A DNA stretch of 64,000 nucleotides from Cavenderia fasciculata (taxonomy: Eukaryota; Evosea; Eumycetozoa; Acytosteliales; Cavenderiaceae): the NCBI RefSeq assembly GCF_000203815.1, contig NW_004457729.1, forward strand, positions 2,232,674-2,296,673. The letters are read 5' to 3'. Of this stretch, positions 1 to 13,969 are shown piece by piece. The first letter of the stretch is position 1, and each line of letters begins with the position of its first letter. Made by a program: the position numbers and the translations under genes. The notes beneath the pieces were generated by a model. The model had not been told where the DNA came from and did no database searches. It saw only the letters and a list, made by a program, of their open reading frames with translations.

Positions 1-464
1 AAAATCTATACAATGCTAAATTGGAAAAACATGAAGTTAGATTATCTTACAAGTAAGAAAAAGAAAGAAAGAAAGATAGAAAGAAAGAAAGATATATTTA
101 ATTAATTATACTAATTATTTTCTAATTTAGGGCATTACAATCAGCATTACTTATCTATTTATACAAAGATGAACCAATTTTCCATACACCATTTTTGATT
201 CTTAATCTTTTGACCGAGATTGATGAACTCTTGCAAATGTGGCGTTTCAGACATGGTTTGATGGTTCAACGTATTATTGGTGCAAAGATTGGTACTGGTG
301 GTTCATCTGGATACCATTATCTTCGTACTACCATTGGCGATCGTTACAAGATCTTTTTGGATCTTTTCAACTTGTCAAGTTATCTAATCCCTCGTAATAC
401 CCTTCCTCAATTACCAAAGGTCGTTTCACAACAAATGGACTTTGTTTGGGGTAACCAAAATTAA
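1..464 (+). CDS. tdo: Tryptophan 2,3-dioxygenase, C-terminal part (partial)
   Basis: Heme dioxygenase that opens the indole ring of tryptophan to N-formylkynurenine, the first step of the kynurenine pathway, in the cytosol. Only the 3' end lies in the window: an exon ending at 52 (…RLSYK split by the intron) and a last exon 131-464, with a 78-nt GTAAG…TTTAG intron. The joined reading gives RLSYKALQSALLIYLY, which matches the animal enzyme closely. WRFRH contains the proximal heme histidine of the family, and GTGGSSGYHYLR is the substrate-carboxylate/ammonium-binding loop with its conserved Thr. The C-terminus after YLIPR is short, as in bacterial and animal enzymes. The 5' part is cut off by the window edge. 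Transcribed toward the convergent CENP-S-like gene. Confidence 0.95.
55..91. repeat. AAAG/GAAA microsatellite in TDO intron
   Basis: Purine-only run of imperfect GAAA units inside the last TDO intron. It is simple sequence with no further structure seen. Confidence 0.7.
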
Positions 465-600
465 TAATAACTTAATAATAACTTAATAATAATAATAATA
501 ACTACAAAAAAAACTAAAATTTAGCTTTATAAAATGTGTATTTACCTTTTTAGACTTTAAAAAATAAGTTTTGTACAAAAGAAGAAGTTTTATTATTATA

Positions 601-656
601 TTATCTGAAAATATCATCATCATTGAATTTCCCATTATTATTATTATTATTATTAC

Positions 657-688
<32 letters not shown>

Positions 689-1915
689 GATGATTTAGGA
701 TAAATGGGATTAATTAATTTTGATGAAGTAAGAGTTGTTTGTTTTAATTGATTCGAATTATTTGTTGTAGTAGTCGTTGTAGTTGTTGTTGAAAAATAGT
801 CATCGTCTGTACTAGCAGTTGGAGATGGTATACCTAAAATCTCTCTTTTTTTAGCAAACAATTTTTTCCTAACTGTAGGATTAGTCTTTGATAATAAAAT
901 AACATCATCCATTGTTATAGTTTGACGTTTTGCATGTTTGCAATATAAAAATAGGTCTTTTGAAATATTATCTAAAAGGAAAAGGAAATGAATGAATAAA
1001 TAATAAAATAAATAAATAAATAAATAAATAAATATTTCCAAAATGAATTCATTGTCTCTTTTTGTCTTTTCTCTTTAAATTACTTTTTAATAATCTATAC
1101 ATTAAATGACTAAGAGCATTTATAGCTTGATGAGTAACAATTCTATGATTGGATTCAGTTTCACGTTCACTAATCCTCGCAACAGAGTATTGTAATGCTT
1201 GTTTTAATTTTGTCATTTTGTCATCCATCACTTCATCACCATTCATTTCTCCATTGTATGCATTATCATATTCATTTATATCAAATTCATCTTCCAATTG
1301 ATCGGTATGATGTGATCCAGATTTAGTTTGTCTCTTTGATGTTGTTGTCTTTTTACTACTACTATTATTATTGTTATTATTGTTATATGTAGTCTTATTA
1401 TTATTTCCACCTTTAGGTCGTTCACCAAAAGGATCATCACTATCACTATCATAAGTGTGAGATTCATCTTCGATTGTATCGTCATCAGAGTTTTCTTCTC
1501 CTTCTTCATCTCGATCAGTAGCATCATCAAAGAATGATGTAGTCGATTTATATAGAGGATCTTCATCCTCTGGTTCTGTATCTTGATCATCATCTATTTT
1601 AATTGGTGATGTTTTACCATTATTATTCTTTGATTTTGATCCATCCTTATTATTATTATTTTTAGATATTGACTTTGTTGTACCATTATTATTACTAGTA
1701 CTAGTAGTACTTGTCTTTGGTTTGGTTGAAGAGGAAGAATCTTTCTTTTGTACCTTTTTACCTTGTCCTTTTGATTTGGAGGTAGACGAAGAAGAAGTAG
1801 ATTTCTTTCTCTTTCTTTTATCTCTACCTTCACCAAATGTACTATCAAATATATGTTGATCCTCTTCATTATGGTTATCTTCTTCACCACTACTATCTAA
1901 GAGAGAGTCCATCAT
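601..1915 (-). CDS. CENP-S/MHF1-like histone-fold protein with long acidic N-terminal extension
   Basis: Two exons, 1915-1084 and 971-601, 400 residues. The histone fold spans residues ~236-330. KLKQALQYSVARI, HQAINALSHLMYRLL and, after the intron, ISKDLFLYCKHAKRQTI and MDDVILLSKTN align along the whole CENP-S fold (human: AKDLEMFARHAKRTTI, DVKLLAR). CENP-S (MHF1/FAAP16) pairs with CENP-X on DNA, at kinetochores and with the FANCM helicase at stalled forks. Human CENP-S is about 138 residues. Here ~230 residues of acidic, Ser/Lys/Asn-rich disordered sequence precede the fold, and a Thr/Asn-rich tail follows. The intron phase gives one extra residue in the alpha2 helix (KNNISK), so the junction may be off by one codon. 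Divergent from the TMEM53-like gene at 2114. Confidence 0.82.
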
Positions 1916-2041
1916 TTTCTTGATTTATTTATGTTTATATCTTGCACTTGCACAAGATGAATATGTATTACATTATGTTTTTATTTTTAGTGGAATGACA
2001 CCTCTGATCATCATCATTTTCATTATTTTGTTTCGATTATA

Positions 2042-2069
2042 TTTGTTTGTTTGTTTGTTTGTTTGTTTG
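2042..2069. repeat. (TTTG)n microsatellite
   Basis: Seven TTTG units in the short divergent promoter between the CENP-S-like and TMEM53-like genes. If the upstream ATG at 2051 were used, the repeat would be translated; I prefer the ATG at 2114. Confidence 0.75.
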
Positions 2070-2113
2070 GGTTGTTGGATGTAAACAACATTGATCAATC
2101 TTTCATCCAAAAG

Positions 2114-3322
2114 ATGAATAGTAATAGTAATAGTAATAATAATAATAAAGAGAGTGGTGGTGGTGATATAGTTGTTCAACAACAGAAACAGAAACAACCA
2201 TCACATACATGTTGTACACCGATAGGTCTAAATCAAATGAAATGGAATGTTGTCAAACCAACTGGTCAACCTATACCTCCCTTTTCACTAACTCATCATC
2301 CTTTGGCAATCATCATTGGTTGGATAGATGCATCACCAAAATATGTCGAAAGATACAACAAACTATACAGAGATAATGGATTTTGTACTCTTTCTCTTAT
2401 ACCATCATCAAAATTACAGTATGTACAAAAGAATATATATATTATATAATATAATAACATATGTTTTTATACTTTTAGTTTTCTTTACAAAAAGATGAAA
2501 GAGTTGGCATTAAACTTTCTAAATTATTTGTTGGAAATTGAGAAAGATACGCCAAGACCAATCATTATCCAAGTATTCTCTGGAAATGCTTTATTCCTGA
2601 GTGAGGTTTATCATATTTTAAAGAGAAATGATGTATGTAAAAGAATATATAGAAAAGGTAGGTTACCTTTTGAGTGATCTGATATTAATTATTTATTTTT
2701 TTAAAAGAAATTTAAAATGATTATACCATTAATTAAAGGACAAATATTTGATAGTTGTCCATCTAGTATATCTGAAATGAGAGCATATAATTCTTTGGTA
2801 GCAACAAAACCACCAATGATGGTAAAAATAATGGCTAAACTAGCTTGTAGAACTTATTCCAAAGTGGTAGATGTTGATAAATTGGATAAAGATTTTTGGT
2901 CAAGATTATCAAATTCTCCTGTAACTATATAAACTATAATTATAATTATATATATTTATATATCTCTCTTTTATTAACTCTTCCTTTTCCATTTTTTTAT
3001 TTAGATATTATCACCACAATTATATTATTATTCATATGATGATCAATTAACATCATATCAAGATGTTGAAAAGGGGATATCTATCATGAGAAAACAAGGG
3101 ATTCAAGTATCGACTGTTGTTTTTGATAAATCCAAACATGTCAATCATCTTGGAGTTCATCCAGTCAAATACCTCTCCAATCTATATAAATTCTTAGAGT
3201 CTACTCTCAAACCGCCGTTGGCAGGAAACCGGATCAATAATAATAAATTCTTATCATCATCTCCTGCCTCTCTCCTCTCTGCTCCTACCTCTGCCTATAA
3301 AACATTAATGTCAAAACTTTAA
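2114..3322 (+). CDS. TMEM53/DUF829 family protein
   Basis: Four exons: 2114-2418, 2479-2632, 2708-2920 and 3005-3322, 329 residues. The pattern PLAIIIGWIDASPKYVERYNKLY near residue 55, IIIQVFSGNALFLSEVYHIL, IFDSCPSS and LYYYSYDDQLTSY…DVEKGI fits the TMEM53/PaxU (DUF829) alpha/beta-hydrolase-like family. In animals TMEM53 sits in the nuclear envelope; no enzymatic reaction is firmly known. The final helix has the conserved HVNHLGVHPVKYLSNLYKFL, where the usual catalytic His would lie. The exon 2 donor was placed at GTATGT (2633) because it alone keeps the frame into exon 3. An in-frame ATG at 2051 exists but would read through a (TTTG)n repeat. The N-terminal Asn/Ser run is low complexity. Confidence 0.85.
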
Positions 3323-3492
3323 CAGATAGATAAATCATAATATTGTGTACAAAAAAAACAAATAAAACAACAACAAAAAAGATTTAATTATTTTTTTTTC
3401 TGGAAAATATATTATTACTTTAAAGATTTATTATTATTTTTTCATTATTATTATTATTTGTTATTATTTTTGTTATATAAATATATATTAAT

Positions 3493-6118
3493 TTAATTTA
3501 CTTTTTTACTTGATTTTTTACTTGATGGTTGAGTCGATGATGATGATGTGGATGATGAGGATGATGTTTTTGGTTGTTGTTTTGATGATTCTTTTTCTTT
3601 AAAAATGGTAGCGATTTGTTCAGATGACAATGGGATACCCTTTTCACGAAGTTCATCTAGGATATCTTGCATTCTCTTGGAGACCTTCTTTTCAACACGT
3701 TCGGTAAAGTGTCTGGTCTTGTTTACATAGTGAGTGATTTTTTGGAGTGGTGGTGAGCTAGACACGGCCTCGGTCATGATATCTTGGAGACCCTTGGAGA
3801 AACCAGATTGCGAACGCATCTTGTCGCCATACAATTTCTTCATGTGTGGGCGTTCGACATACTTGACAAACAAAAAGTTTGCAACTTGCGATGCCAACGA
3901 GAGAGCAAAGAGTGTGAAGCTGCCGCTGATGAGGGTGAGACCATAGTAGCCGGCAAACCCGGTAATCGAGTCTGGGTTGTTGAGGAAACGGTAGATACCG
4001 GTATAGTAGAGGGCAGATGGAACCTCGTCAATGAAAAAGTCGCCATAGAACCATCCAAACTCGCCAAGTGTTTCAAATGTCGACACTGAACTCCACAAGT
4101 TCAAAAGAATCAATAAAACACCTGCGATCAATCTCCAAAAACTGCTTCCAAATGGATTCAATTCAATCTCTACCAATTTAAAGAAACAACATGTGAATGA
4201 TAAATGTGCCATAATTAAACATAAATTATAGATACTAGAAAAAATAAAAGGATATTAATATTTTCAAAAATATATGTTTTGTTTTTGTTTTTTTACCTCT
4301 TCCAATTTTCAAAAGCTGATTGATCATCAAGATTTAATTTACCAAATTTGTTTGTCCACCATTGAGATTTGGATTGAAGGTGAAGAACAAAGCCAATGCC
4401 AAAGGAGAGGACGCAACGCCAGACAATAGCTTGAACGACATAAAAACCAATGGGAAGGTTGATAAAGTTGAGACCGAGTGTGTAGACGATGATCAACAAT
4501 GTAAAGAGATCGCCAGAACGGAGGAAGAAAAAGTTTTTAATGACAATGAGGTCGTGTCCAAAGTACTTGGAGACAGCCTCCTTTCTGATGAATGGATCTT
4601 CGACAATATCGGGATAGGTCTTTTGAATGTGTGGGTCTTCAACCAACACGAGGAACAACAATTGACAAAGATGTCCAAACAACGATACATAGAGAACTGT
4701 GTACGATTGACTGATCAATGAAAGTCCATAGAAAAAGGTGTAACCAATAGTATACATTGGATGTGGTGAAATCGAAAATACACGATCAAATGTTAACTTT
4801 TGATCTACTAAAAAGAAAAAGTCTCCCCAATCTAAAAAATAAAATAATAAATATTAGAATTAATTAATTTTTACTATAATTATTTTGTTTTGATTTCTAT
4901 ACATACACCAAGCAAAATCTTTAACAACACGATAAGCATCAGTCTTTGCCCATAATGTGAATGCACATAATAATAAACCAAGAATATAGATTGGAACAAT
5001 GGTCCAGTTTGCGTCAAGTGGGATTCTAGTAAATGCAAATGCCATCATTACATAGGTTGCCAAATCATATGCCAATACAATATCAACTACTAATCTAAAT
5101 GCTAACCATGCATTATATTCTGCTGGTGTTTTCTATAATAAAATAAATTAAAAAAAGAATTATTATTATTATTATTATTTCCATTTCTTTTTTTTGTTTT
5201 TTGTTATTTATATTATATTCATCAAACATACATCGAAATCATAATCACTACCCATTCCAGTTGAACAGAATTTTTTGACAAAGGTATATGATGGATGAGA
5301 TGGTGTAATGGTCTTGAACCATTTGCTGAGGAATTTGTTATTTGATTGATAACGTAATATTAAACCAAGTCCAAGATTGTAGGCAAATCTCCAAAACAAA
5401 AACCATGAAATATAAAACTAAATATATAAATAAAAAGATTATTAGAATAATGATCTCTATTTACTCTTTTCTTTCTTTTCTTTTCTCGATTTGATAAATA
5501 TTTACCCAAGTTGGAAGATTAAAGAATATTAATAATAAATTAGCAAGAGCGGCATTTTTAGCGTAATCAAAATAAGTCCATGTATCGATTGGATGTAATG
5601 TTAATGGGTTCTTTGTGTATGGTAATGTAAATCCTATATTCAAAAGAATAATAATAATAATAAGATTAGATTATTTCCATTTCATTCATTCATTCATTCA
5701 TTTGTTTGTCCATTCCCTCCAGATGTTTCTTTTGTATTTTTTATATATATTTACTTGTTCCATCTTCAGTAACACCTATTAATTTTTTAGATGATGAATC
5801 TACATTTGATGCAGATGTAGGTTCATTCTCAGAGTCACTTGTTGAAATGACCAAGTTTGCCAATTTAGGGACATGGTGTTGTGGTGTAGTTGGTAATTTT
5901 TGGTTGGATGTTTGTTTCTTACCACTCTTTCTTGTAATAGTAGGAGTAGTTTGTGAATCATTATCACTGCTCGAGCTTCCACTGCTGCTACTGCTGCTGC
6001 TACCACTGCTGCTACTAGTGGCACCAAGGCCTTCTCCACTAATATTCATCGGGGTAAAATCGGCGGGTGTTGTATTTTGTGATGAAGTACTTGCTGTTTC
6101 AAATTCTTCTTGAATCAT
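3493..6118 (-). CDS. CHO2: Phosphatidylethanolamine N-methyltransferase, CHO2 type
   Basis: Six exons: 6118-5755, 5633-5506, 5417-5232, 5132-4907, 4831-4297 and 4234-3493, 726 residues. This is the fungal CHO2-type enzyme that methylates phosphatidylethanolamine with S-adenosylmethionine, the first step toward phosphatidylcholine, in the ER membrane. Evidence is the tandem CHO2 modules: [21 protein letters not shown] followed by SISPHPMYTIGYTFFYGLSL, and later FYGDFFIDEVPSALYYTGIY, each followed by hydrophobic helices and acidic VEDPHIQK/VERPHMKK. The N-terminal 120 residues are Ser-rich and disordered; the C-terminus has a basic helix and a Ser/Thr tail. It is somewhat shorter than yeast CHO2 (about 870). 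All intron phases agree and the length is an exact multiple of three. Its 5' end faces an 800-bp spacer containing a G-box-like motif. Confidence 0.9.
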
Positions 6119-6917
6119 GATGTTTGATTCTATTTTTAAAACTATAGTTCTATAAAAAAATTTAAATATATAAATATTATTATTATTATTATTATTAAAA
6201 TGAATCTATTGAATTTGAATCCATCATCATCATCATCACTATTGTTATAATTGTTGTTTTGTATATGTATGTGTATATATAATCTTGTTTTTCTTCTTGT
6301 TCTTGTTCTTTATTCTTGTCGTTCTCTCTCTCTCTATACATTCACTGGTTGGTCATCGTCTGTGATTCACAACATAAATTTATATATTGTGGTGGGTGTT
6401 GTGTGTTTGGGTTTAGATTGGGATGTGTCGTCTTGTTTTATTGTATTTACCTTGGATATTTTAAATAGTGTTTGGATGGGTGTGGTGTGGTGGTACGTTC
6501 TTCTTCTTCTTCTTTGATACTGTACAGAATTGAGTAGTATTACAAAATAATAATTACTTCTTTGATGATCAAGAACAAGAGCTACAACTACTACCTATTG
6601 ATTGAGTTGATGGATTGCTAGTTCTTTCTTTCGTTACTACTTCTACTTGTTATTTTAGAAGTTTAGAAAACACCGAGAGTGGGTGATGATGGCTGCTGTT
6701 ACTGCTACTGTTACTGAATCTCTCAACAATGAAAACAGTTGTCGGTTCTTTACACACTGGCACGATGCAGAGTCGCCTCAAGGTCAACAAAAAAAAAAAA
6801 AAAAATTCCTTCTCAAAAAGGTCAAAGGAATGATCTCCTCCAATATCATAGTGTATATATCTCAGGGTTGATCTTTATTAATTATTTATTTATTTATTAT
6901 TTCTATTATTATTGTTA
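6119..6917. other. Intergenic spacer, CHO2 promoter side
   Basis: Lies between the CHO2 start and the TTC13-like stop. It holds T/G-rich low-complexity sequence, (CT)n, a G-box-like GGGTGTGG motif at 6478-6493 and an A17 run near 6790. Open frames here are hydrophobic by composition only. No gene seen. Confidence 0.6.
6478..6493 (+). promoter_or_regulatory. G-box-like GGGTGTGGTGTGG motif
   Basis: GT-rich sequence resembling the G-box elements bound by dictyostelid GBF, 360 bp upstream of the CHO2 ATG. The match is by eye and such motifs also arise by chance in this T/G-rich stretch. Confidence 0.25.
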
Positions 6918-9900
6918 TTAATGTAATGATTGATTTAATAATTGAATCATTTTTCTAATTGTATTGATGTGATTGGAGACGGATGGGTATTCAATGATAT
7001 TATTTGTCTGCTTTCTTCTAGATGGATACATCCAACCTTTGCAAATCTTAATGAAATGGTCGGGTGTTGGAGAGAGGATAGCATCCCAGTCGGGTTGTTG
7101 TCCTTTGGCGATAGGTGCGGATATGTCAATATCGATCGACATGAATAGTCCGAGGAGAACAGTGTAACCAACCGCTGCACTACCTCGAGTCAATGGCATG
7201 AAATTGTACCAATAGTAAGTGATCATTAGGATCTTGTCACTAATGTCATCCAACAATGTCTCCTTTTCTTCATCACTGGTCTGATGATACACTTGAATGG
7301 ATAGATAGAGGTCTGACCAGAGTTGGGTCAGTTCTTGGTTATAGTCATTCCAACGCTCGGGAGTGCATGGTGTTCGAATGGCAAATTCGAATCCCTCGGG
7401 ATACACAGTTTGCAGTGTGAGACGTGTTCCTTGCATTACTTTACCTTGATGTTTGTCATAGTGGCTGTAACAAGGTGTGACGACGAAAAAGTCTCTTTTA
7501 ATAGCCTTGTATAGTTCTTTGCAGTTGGTTGCATTGAGACATTCTTTGAGCATCGATACTTGTTTATCTTCTTGTTCTTGCTCAGTCTTGTCCAACAATT
7601 CTTCAACTCCCAATGCTGGCTTGATAATCTCTAATAATTGGAATGGTAAGAGTTTCTTCATGAGTGCAAACGATCGTTCAAACATTGGGTAGTATCGAAC
7701 GACGTTGGTTTGTCCAGTGATAAGTGGAGTATGCGATCCAAACCCTTCCTGGAATTGCTCGGGACTGAGACAATCGACCCACCAAACCGGATCATTTGGC
7801 TCAGAGAATTGACGCCATTTGACGGCTATATCATATAGATCTCTCCATTGGAATGGGTGGTCTTGTTCCATCCAACTGCTAGCACGACCATTGACAAGAG
7901 CAACGTCTCCCATCCTCTCCTTGGACAATAGAGATTTGATGGTTTGAGCTATCTCTAGTACAGCCATACCACATTGTAACTGTTGTCTGTGATTGGGAAG
8001 GAATCCCTCACAATCATATTGTAACTTTTTGCCAATTGGTGTAGCCAATTTTAAAAGTTCTAGTTCTGCTTGAGTTGGTCGGTACTCTAGATCAACATCT
8101 TGTATCTTGTCCAACTCATCCCAATACACCTCTTCCAGAGACTGGTATCCTACCAATGTGGTGGGAGGTACCCTTTGACATAGGAATGTTTTAATATACA
8201 CATTGACTTGTCTATCGATATTAAATGAATCAAAAGGTTGATCCAAATGTTTACATGTAAATATTAAAATCTCTTTTTGATAATATGAATAATGTATATC
8301 ATTAATTCCATTTATAAATCTATAATCTTTTAATGCATCTTTAAATTTTCCCTGAAAATAAAAAGTTAGTCTATGTCTCCTTTCTTTTTTTTCTTTAATA
8401 TTTACATACAATTGAAGTACAAGTAATAGCTCTTAATTGTCTAACATCAATATTGATTGGTTCATTTTGAATAAATTCAGTCCAATCTTTGATGGCATTT
8501 AGATGGTACCCAGAATTAAAGAATAATAATCCACGAAGATGCAGTGCATTGGAATAGGATGGGGAAATATCCAGAGCATTATTGAATGACGCTAGACTGT
8601 CTTGATAGATTCCTAGATCCTTCCAACACTGTCCAATGTTGGTATAGGCAGCTTCAAAGTTTGGATCCAATTCGATTGCTTTTTTAAAGGCAGAGAATGC
8701 TTGACGAGGGTATCCCTGTACATTGAGACACAGACCAATACGATTCCAAGCCAACTTATTGTCTGCGTCCAATTCAACAGACCGTCTAAAATCTTTGAGA
8801 GCACGTTCATAGTTTCTCATCTCGTAAAAGAGTAGAGCACGATTATAGAATAGGTCACTGTCACCTTCCTTGTCCAATGCAACTGCTTGAGTAAAGTCAC
8901 CCATTGCAGCCATATCCAACCCTTTGGCTACCAATGATTGTCCACGTCTCTTGTATGCATCGCACATGGTATTATCCAATTCAAGAACCTTGCTAAAATC
9001 ATCGATGGCCTGGTCCAAATGCCCCATGATGGCAAATGCTGTTCCTCGTCCCAAATAGGCCGATGGAATCAATGGATTCGATTGGATCACCTCTGACAAC
9101 TTTTCAATTGCCTCTTGATATCTACCGATATTTACCAATAGATTGCATTGTGATATCTCCTTGGCAATGGTTTCAGTTGATAATTGGTCCAACATTCGAT
9201 TGAGTTCATCCATTGAGCTTGATTTTTTTTAATCTTGATCTTTCATCATCATTATCATGATTATCTCTATCTTCATCATCATCATCATTTTCACATAGAT
9301 CAGTATTTGTGTTGTTGGTAGAAGTAATAATAGTATTATTTGGATCAACCACCATGGCCATTTGTTGTAAATGTAATTGTTGGTTATCAATAAATGCTTT
9401 GATCTTTGAATTTGAATTTAGACATAAATCATCAATTGATCTATCCAACATTATATCTAACGAATCTTGATTGTTATTGGAATTTGATGAGGATGATGAT
9501 GGAGGTGGTGACATTGTTGATACCATAAATGATATATTATTATTATTATTATTATTGTTATTATTATTATTTATATTTTCAATGGCCGATGATGAGTTAT
9601 TAATACTACTACTACTATTTTGATTATTTCCAAATGGTTGAGATGGATTACCAATATTTCTATCGGTTAATGTCCAATAGACATCAATGATTTCAATCTC
9701 TTCAAAACTACCCCATGTTCCAGCAGCCTGTTTGAATAGTTCAAAACTAGATTGACTCTTTCCATTTACATATTTACAAGCCATTGCCTTTCGCATTGAT
9801 ACCAATTTATTGGTTGGATCAACACTCAATGCCAAATCACAATCTTTGATACAATGTTTATACAATTCCAATTGATAATTACATAATGCTCTATTACTAA

Positions 9901-10183
9901 TATTAAATTAAAAATAGTTAGTTTGTTATCCAAAAAACCAACAACAATAATAATATAATATTTATATTACATACGATAATGCAATGACATCATTTGGTTG
10001 AATGATTAATATTCTATTTAGAAACTTGATTGAATCTGAATACTTTTTCAATTTAAAAGAGTCTATTGACTTTTGTTGTAAATCTCCAAGTAGTATTTCA
10101 TTACTATTGTTATTATTATTATTGTTATTGCTGACATTACTACTACCTATTTCAAAATATTGATCTTCATCTTGTTTGATCAT
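6918..10183 (-). CDS. TTC13/SRFR1-like tetratricopeptide repeat protein (frame break in homopolymer)
   Basis: Exons 10183-9975, 9896-8410 and 8351-6918, about 1042 residues. An N-terminal TPR pair is interrupted by a poly-Asn/Ser linker (~9600-9240). Then follow at least seven TPRs (GRYQEAIEKLSEVIQSNP, AYLGRGTAFAIMGHLDQAI, DLFYNRALLFYEMRNYERAL, AYTNIGQCWKDLG…) and a C-terminal domain with PFQWRDLYDIAVKWRQFSEP and DPVWWVDCLSPEQFQEGF. The latter matches animal TTC13 and plant SRFR1, a suppressor of effector-triggered immunity; the molecular role is unknown. The reading frame changes at an A8 run on the coding strand (9223-9230): removing one base joins LKK directly to MDELNRML in frame. Without that correction the gene would be split in two. 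The frame break lies in the disordered linker just before the second TPR block. Confidence 0.82.
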
Positions 10184-10690
10184 TTTACTACGATATTATA
10201 TAAATATATAGTATCTTTTCTATGTCTTTATAATATAAATAATATAAAGAGAATAAATATTCTCTTTTACATTGCATTGTCTCTCTCTCTCTCTCTCTAT
10301 GATCATTCTTTTTATGGATGGTTGATTGATTACTCTCCGCTATCACCCCCCTTTTGTTTACACCTCAGTGGGATCAGCAGAGAATGCAGTAGCAACCACT
10401 CCACTCTTTAGATGGAGATGTATAAAAGTCCCCCCTTTCTCTTCTTCTTTTCACAAGTTAGTCCACTGTCCTGCACCCAGTCCAATGACAAAATTCTGCA
10501 CTGAACCCAACATGAGATATATATTTATATCGCTCTTTATAAATACTAATAGTAATAATAATAATAGTTGCAATGAAATAATAATAATTAATTTTAAAAT
10601 GTCTTTTTGATGTTGTCTTTTCGCAATTTAATTTATTCTTTATTTTTAACTATTAGTTTATCAAAGAAACAACAACAACGACCAAAGACG
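10184..10690. other. Divergent intergenic region
   Basis: Shared upstream region of the TTC13-like gene (minus) and the WBP4-like gene (plus). A (CT)n run near 10280 is followed by a less AT-rich block (10330-10520) with a CCCCCC tract and an ATAAAA-like stretch. No coding or RNA gene recognised. Confidence 0.55.
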
Positions 10691-11777
10691 ATGAATAAAG
10701 GTAAAGATGATAGCTTTAATCAAAGGTTTTGGTGTCAGTATTGTAAAATATTCGTATACAATAATCATGTGGTATGTTTGTTTGTTAAAGTTCAAAGGTT
10801 GCTATTATAACTAACAATTGATCTCTCCCTCTCTTTATTAGAGTATTAAAAATCATGAAGATGGATGGACACACAAGAACGCTGTCAGTAGATTCATAGG
10901 CAATCAAAAGAAAGAGAGAATACAAGAACAAAGATCGGATCGTGAGAAACAAAGAGAATTGGATTCTATCATTCGATCTGGTGAAAGATCATTTGTCTCA
11001 AAGGATGGTGGTCAATTCTCTCATCAACCAAGATATAACAATAACAATAACAATCAAGATTATAAAAAGAGAAAAGAGGGTCCTTCTTTTTCATCTTCAT
11101 CTTCAACATCATCATATCAACCACAAACAAAATATGTTGATACTAAACAATATAATCAAGAAGAGTCAAATCAAAACAATGATGGTGATGATGAAAACAA
11201 TCAACAAGGTGATGGAGAACAGAATGAAAACGACGAGGAAGAAGAAAAGATTGAATCTACAAATGTTGGAGAATGGGAATCTGTTAGTGCATCTGATAGT
11301 ATGTTTGGATCGAGTACAACTTATTCAAATAATTATGATCACCAACAAGAAGAAGATGGATATGGACCAGAAGATGAAGAACAAGATCAATCAACTTCTG
11401 CTGGTGCTGGTAGATCGAATAAAAAAGTATCATTATTTGGATACCAAGAAGACGAAGACGATGAGAGTAGTGGTGAAGAATTGATCGATATGAACAAAAG
11501 AGCAACTCTTAATTATCAACCTCCTCCTCCTTCTTTTTCACAGACGGATACAAAAGGACCAAAGGTTTCATTTGCTTTTGGAAAAAAGAAATTAAAACCA
11601 GTAGAAGAAAAAGAAGAACAAGACACATCAAACAAGACGAAACAAGACGATAAACAAGAGGATACAGAAAAAGAAAAAGAACAAGAGAGTAAACAAGAAA
11701 ATAAGGTATCATCATTTGGATTTAAACCAAAATTAAAAGTAATAAGGAAAGCAAGAGTTGAAGAGAATGAAAATTAA
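10691..11777 (+). CDS. WBP4/FBP21-like U1-type zinc-finger protein
   Basis: Two exons, 10691-10771 and 10842-11777, 338 residues. The N-terminus carries a U1C/matrin-type C2H2 finger: FWCQYCKIFVYNNH, then IKNHEDGWTHKNAV after the intron, followed by a basic helix (QKKERIQEQRSDREKQREL). This matches WW-domain-binding protein 4 (FBP21), a spliceosomal B-complex factor (human FCDYCKCWIADNRPSIEFHERGKNH). The rest is disordered, rich in Gln/Glu/Lys, with two FG-type motifs, VSFAFGKKKLKP and VSSFGFKPKLKV. I see no WW domain, so the protein keeps only the RNA-binding finger and C-terminal motifs. An in-frame upstream ATG at 10607 exists; 10691 is preferred because it places the finger near the N-terminus as in the family. 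Nuclear splicing role inferred. Confidence 0.8.
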
Positions 11778-12091
11778 ATAAATTAAATATAATAATAATA
11801 ATAATAATGTAAATAACACAAAGAATGATAATGTTTGTATCTATCCATTTTGTAAGTACTTAAAAGAGGAAAAAAAATAAAATAAAAAATAAAGAAATTA
11901 TTTCTATAAAAATAATAGTAGAAATGATACATTAGTTCATTGTTACAATATGTATAAGTTTTGGGTAGTGGTGGTAGTAGTAGTAGTAGTAGTGATTGAT
12001 ATTTTGTTATTAATATTTACTATATAAATTATTATTGTTATTATTATTATTATTACAATATTGTTTTTTAATTTGTTTAACATCAACAACC
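11778..12091. other. Convergent intergenic region
   Basis: 3' flanks of the WBP4-like and erkA genes, AT-rich with AATAAA-like and TAG/TAT microsatellites. Nothing else seen. Confidence 0.6.

Positions 12092-13969
<1,878 letters not shown>

Noticed and set aside
5706-6113. 135-codon plus-strand open frame
   Set aside because: Antisense of the Ser-rich CHO2 N-terminus (poly-Leu from reversed Ser/Gly repeats).
6251-6517. Hydrophobic 88-codon open frame
   Set aside because: Product of T/G-rich low-complexity DNA; no conserved start context or homologue-like pattern.
10330-10520. GC-richer block between divergent genes considered as an snRNA or tRNA
   Set aside because: No A/B boxes, Sm site or known snRNA core sequence; no tRNA cloverleaf can be drawn.
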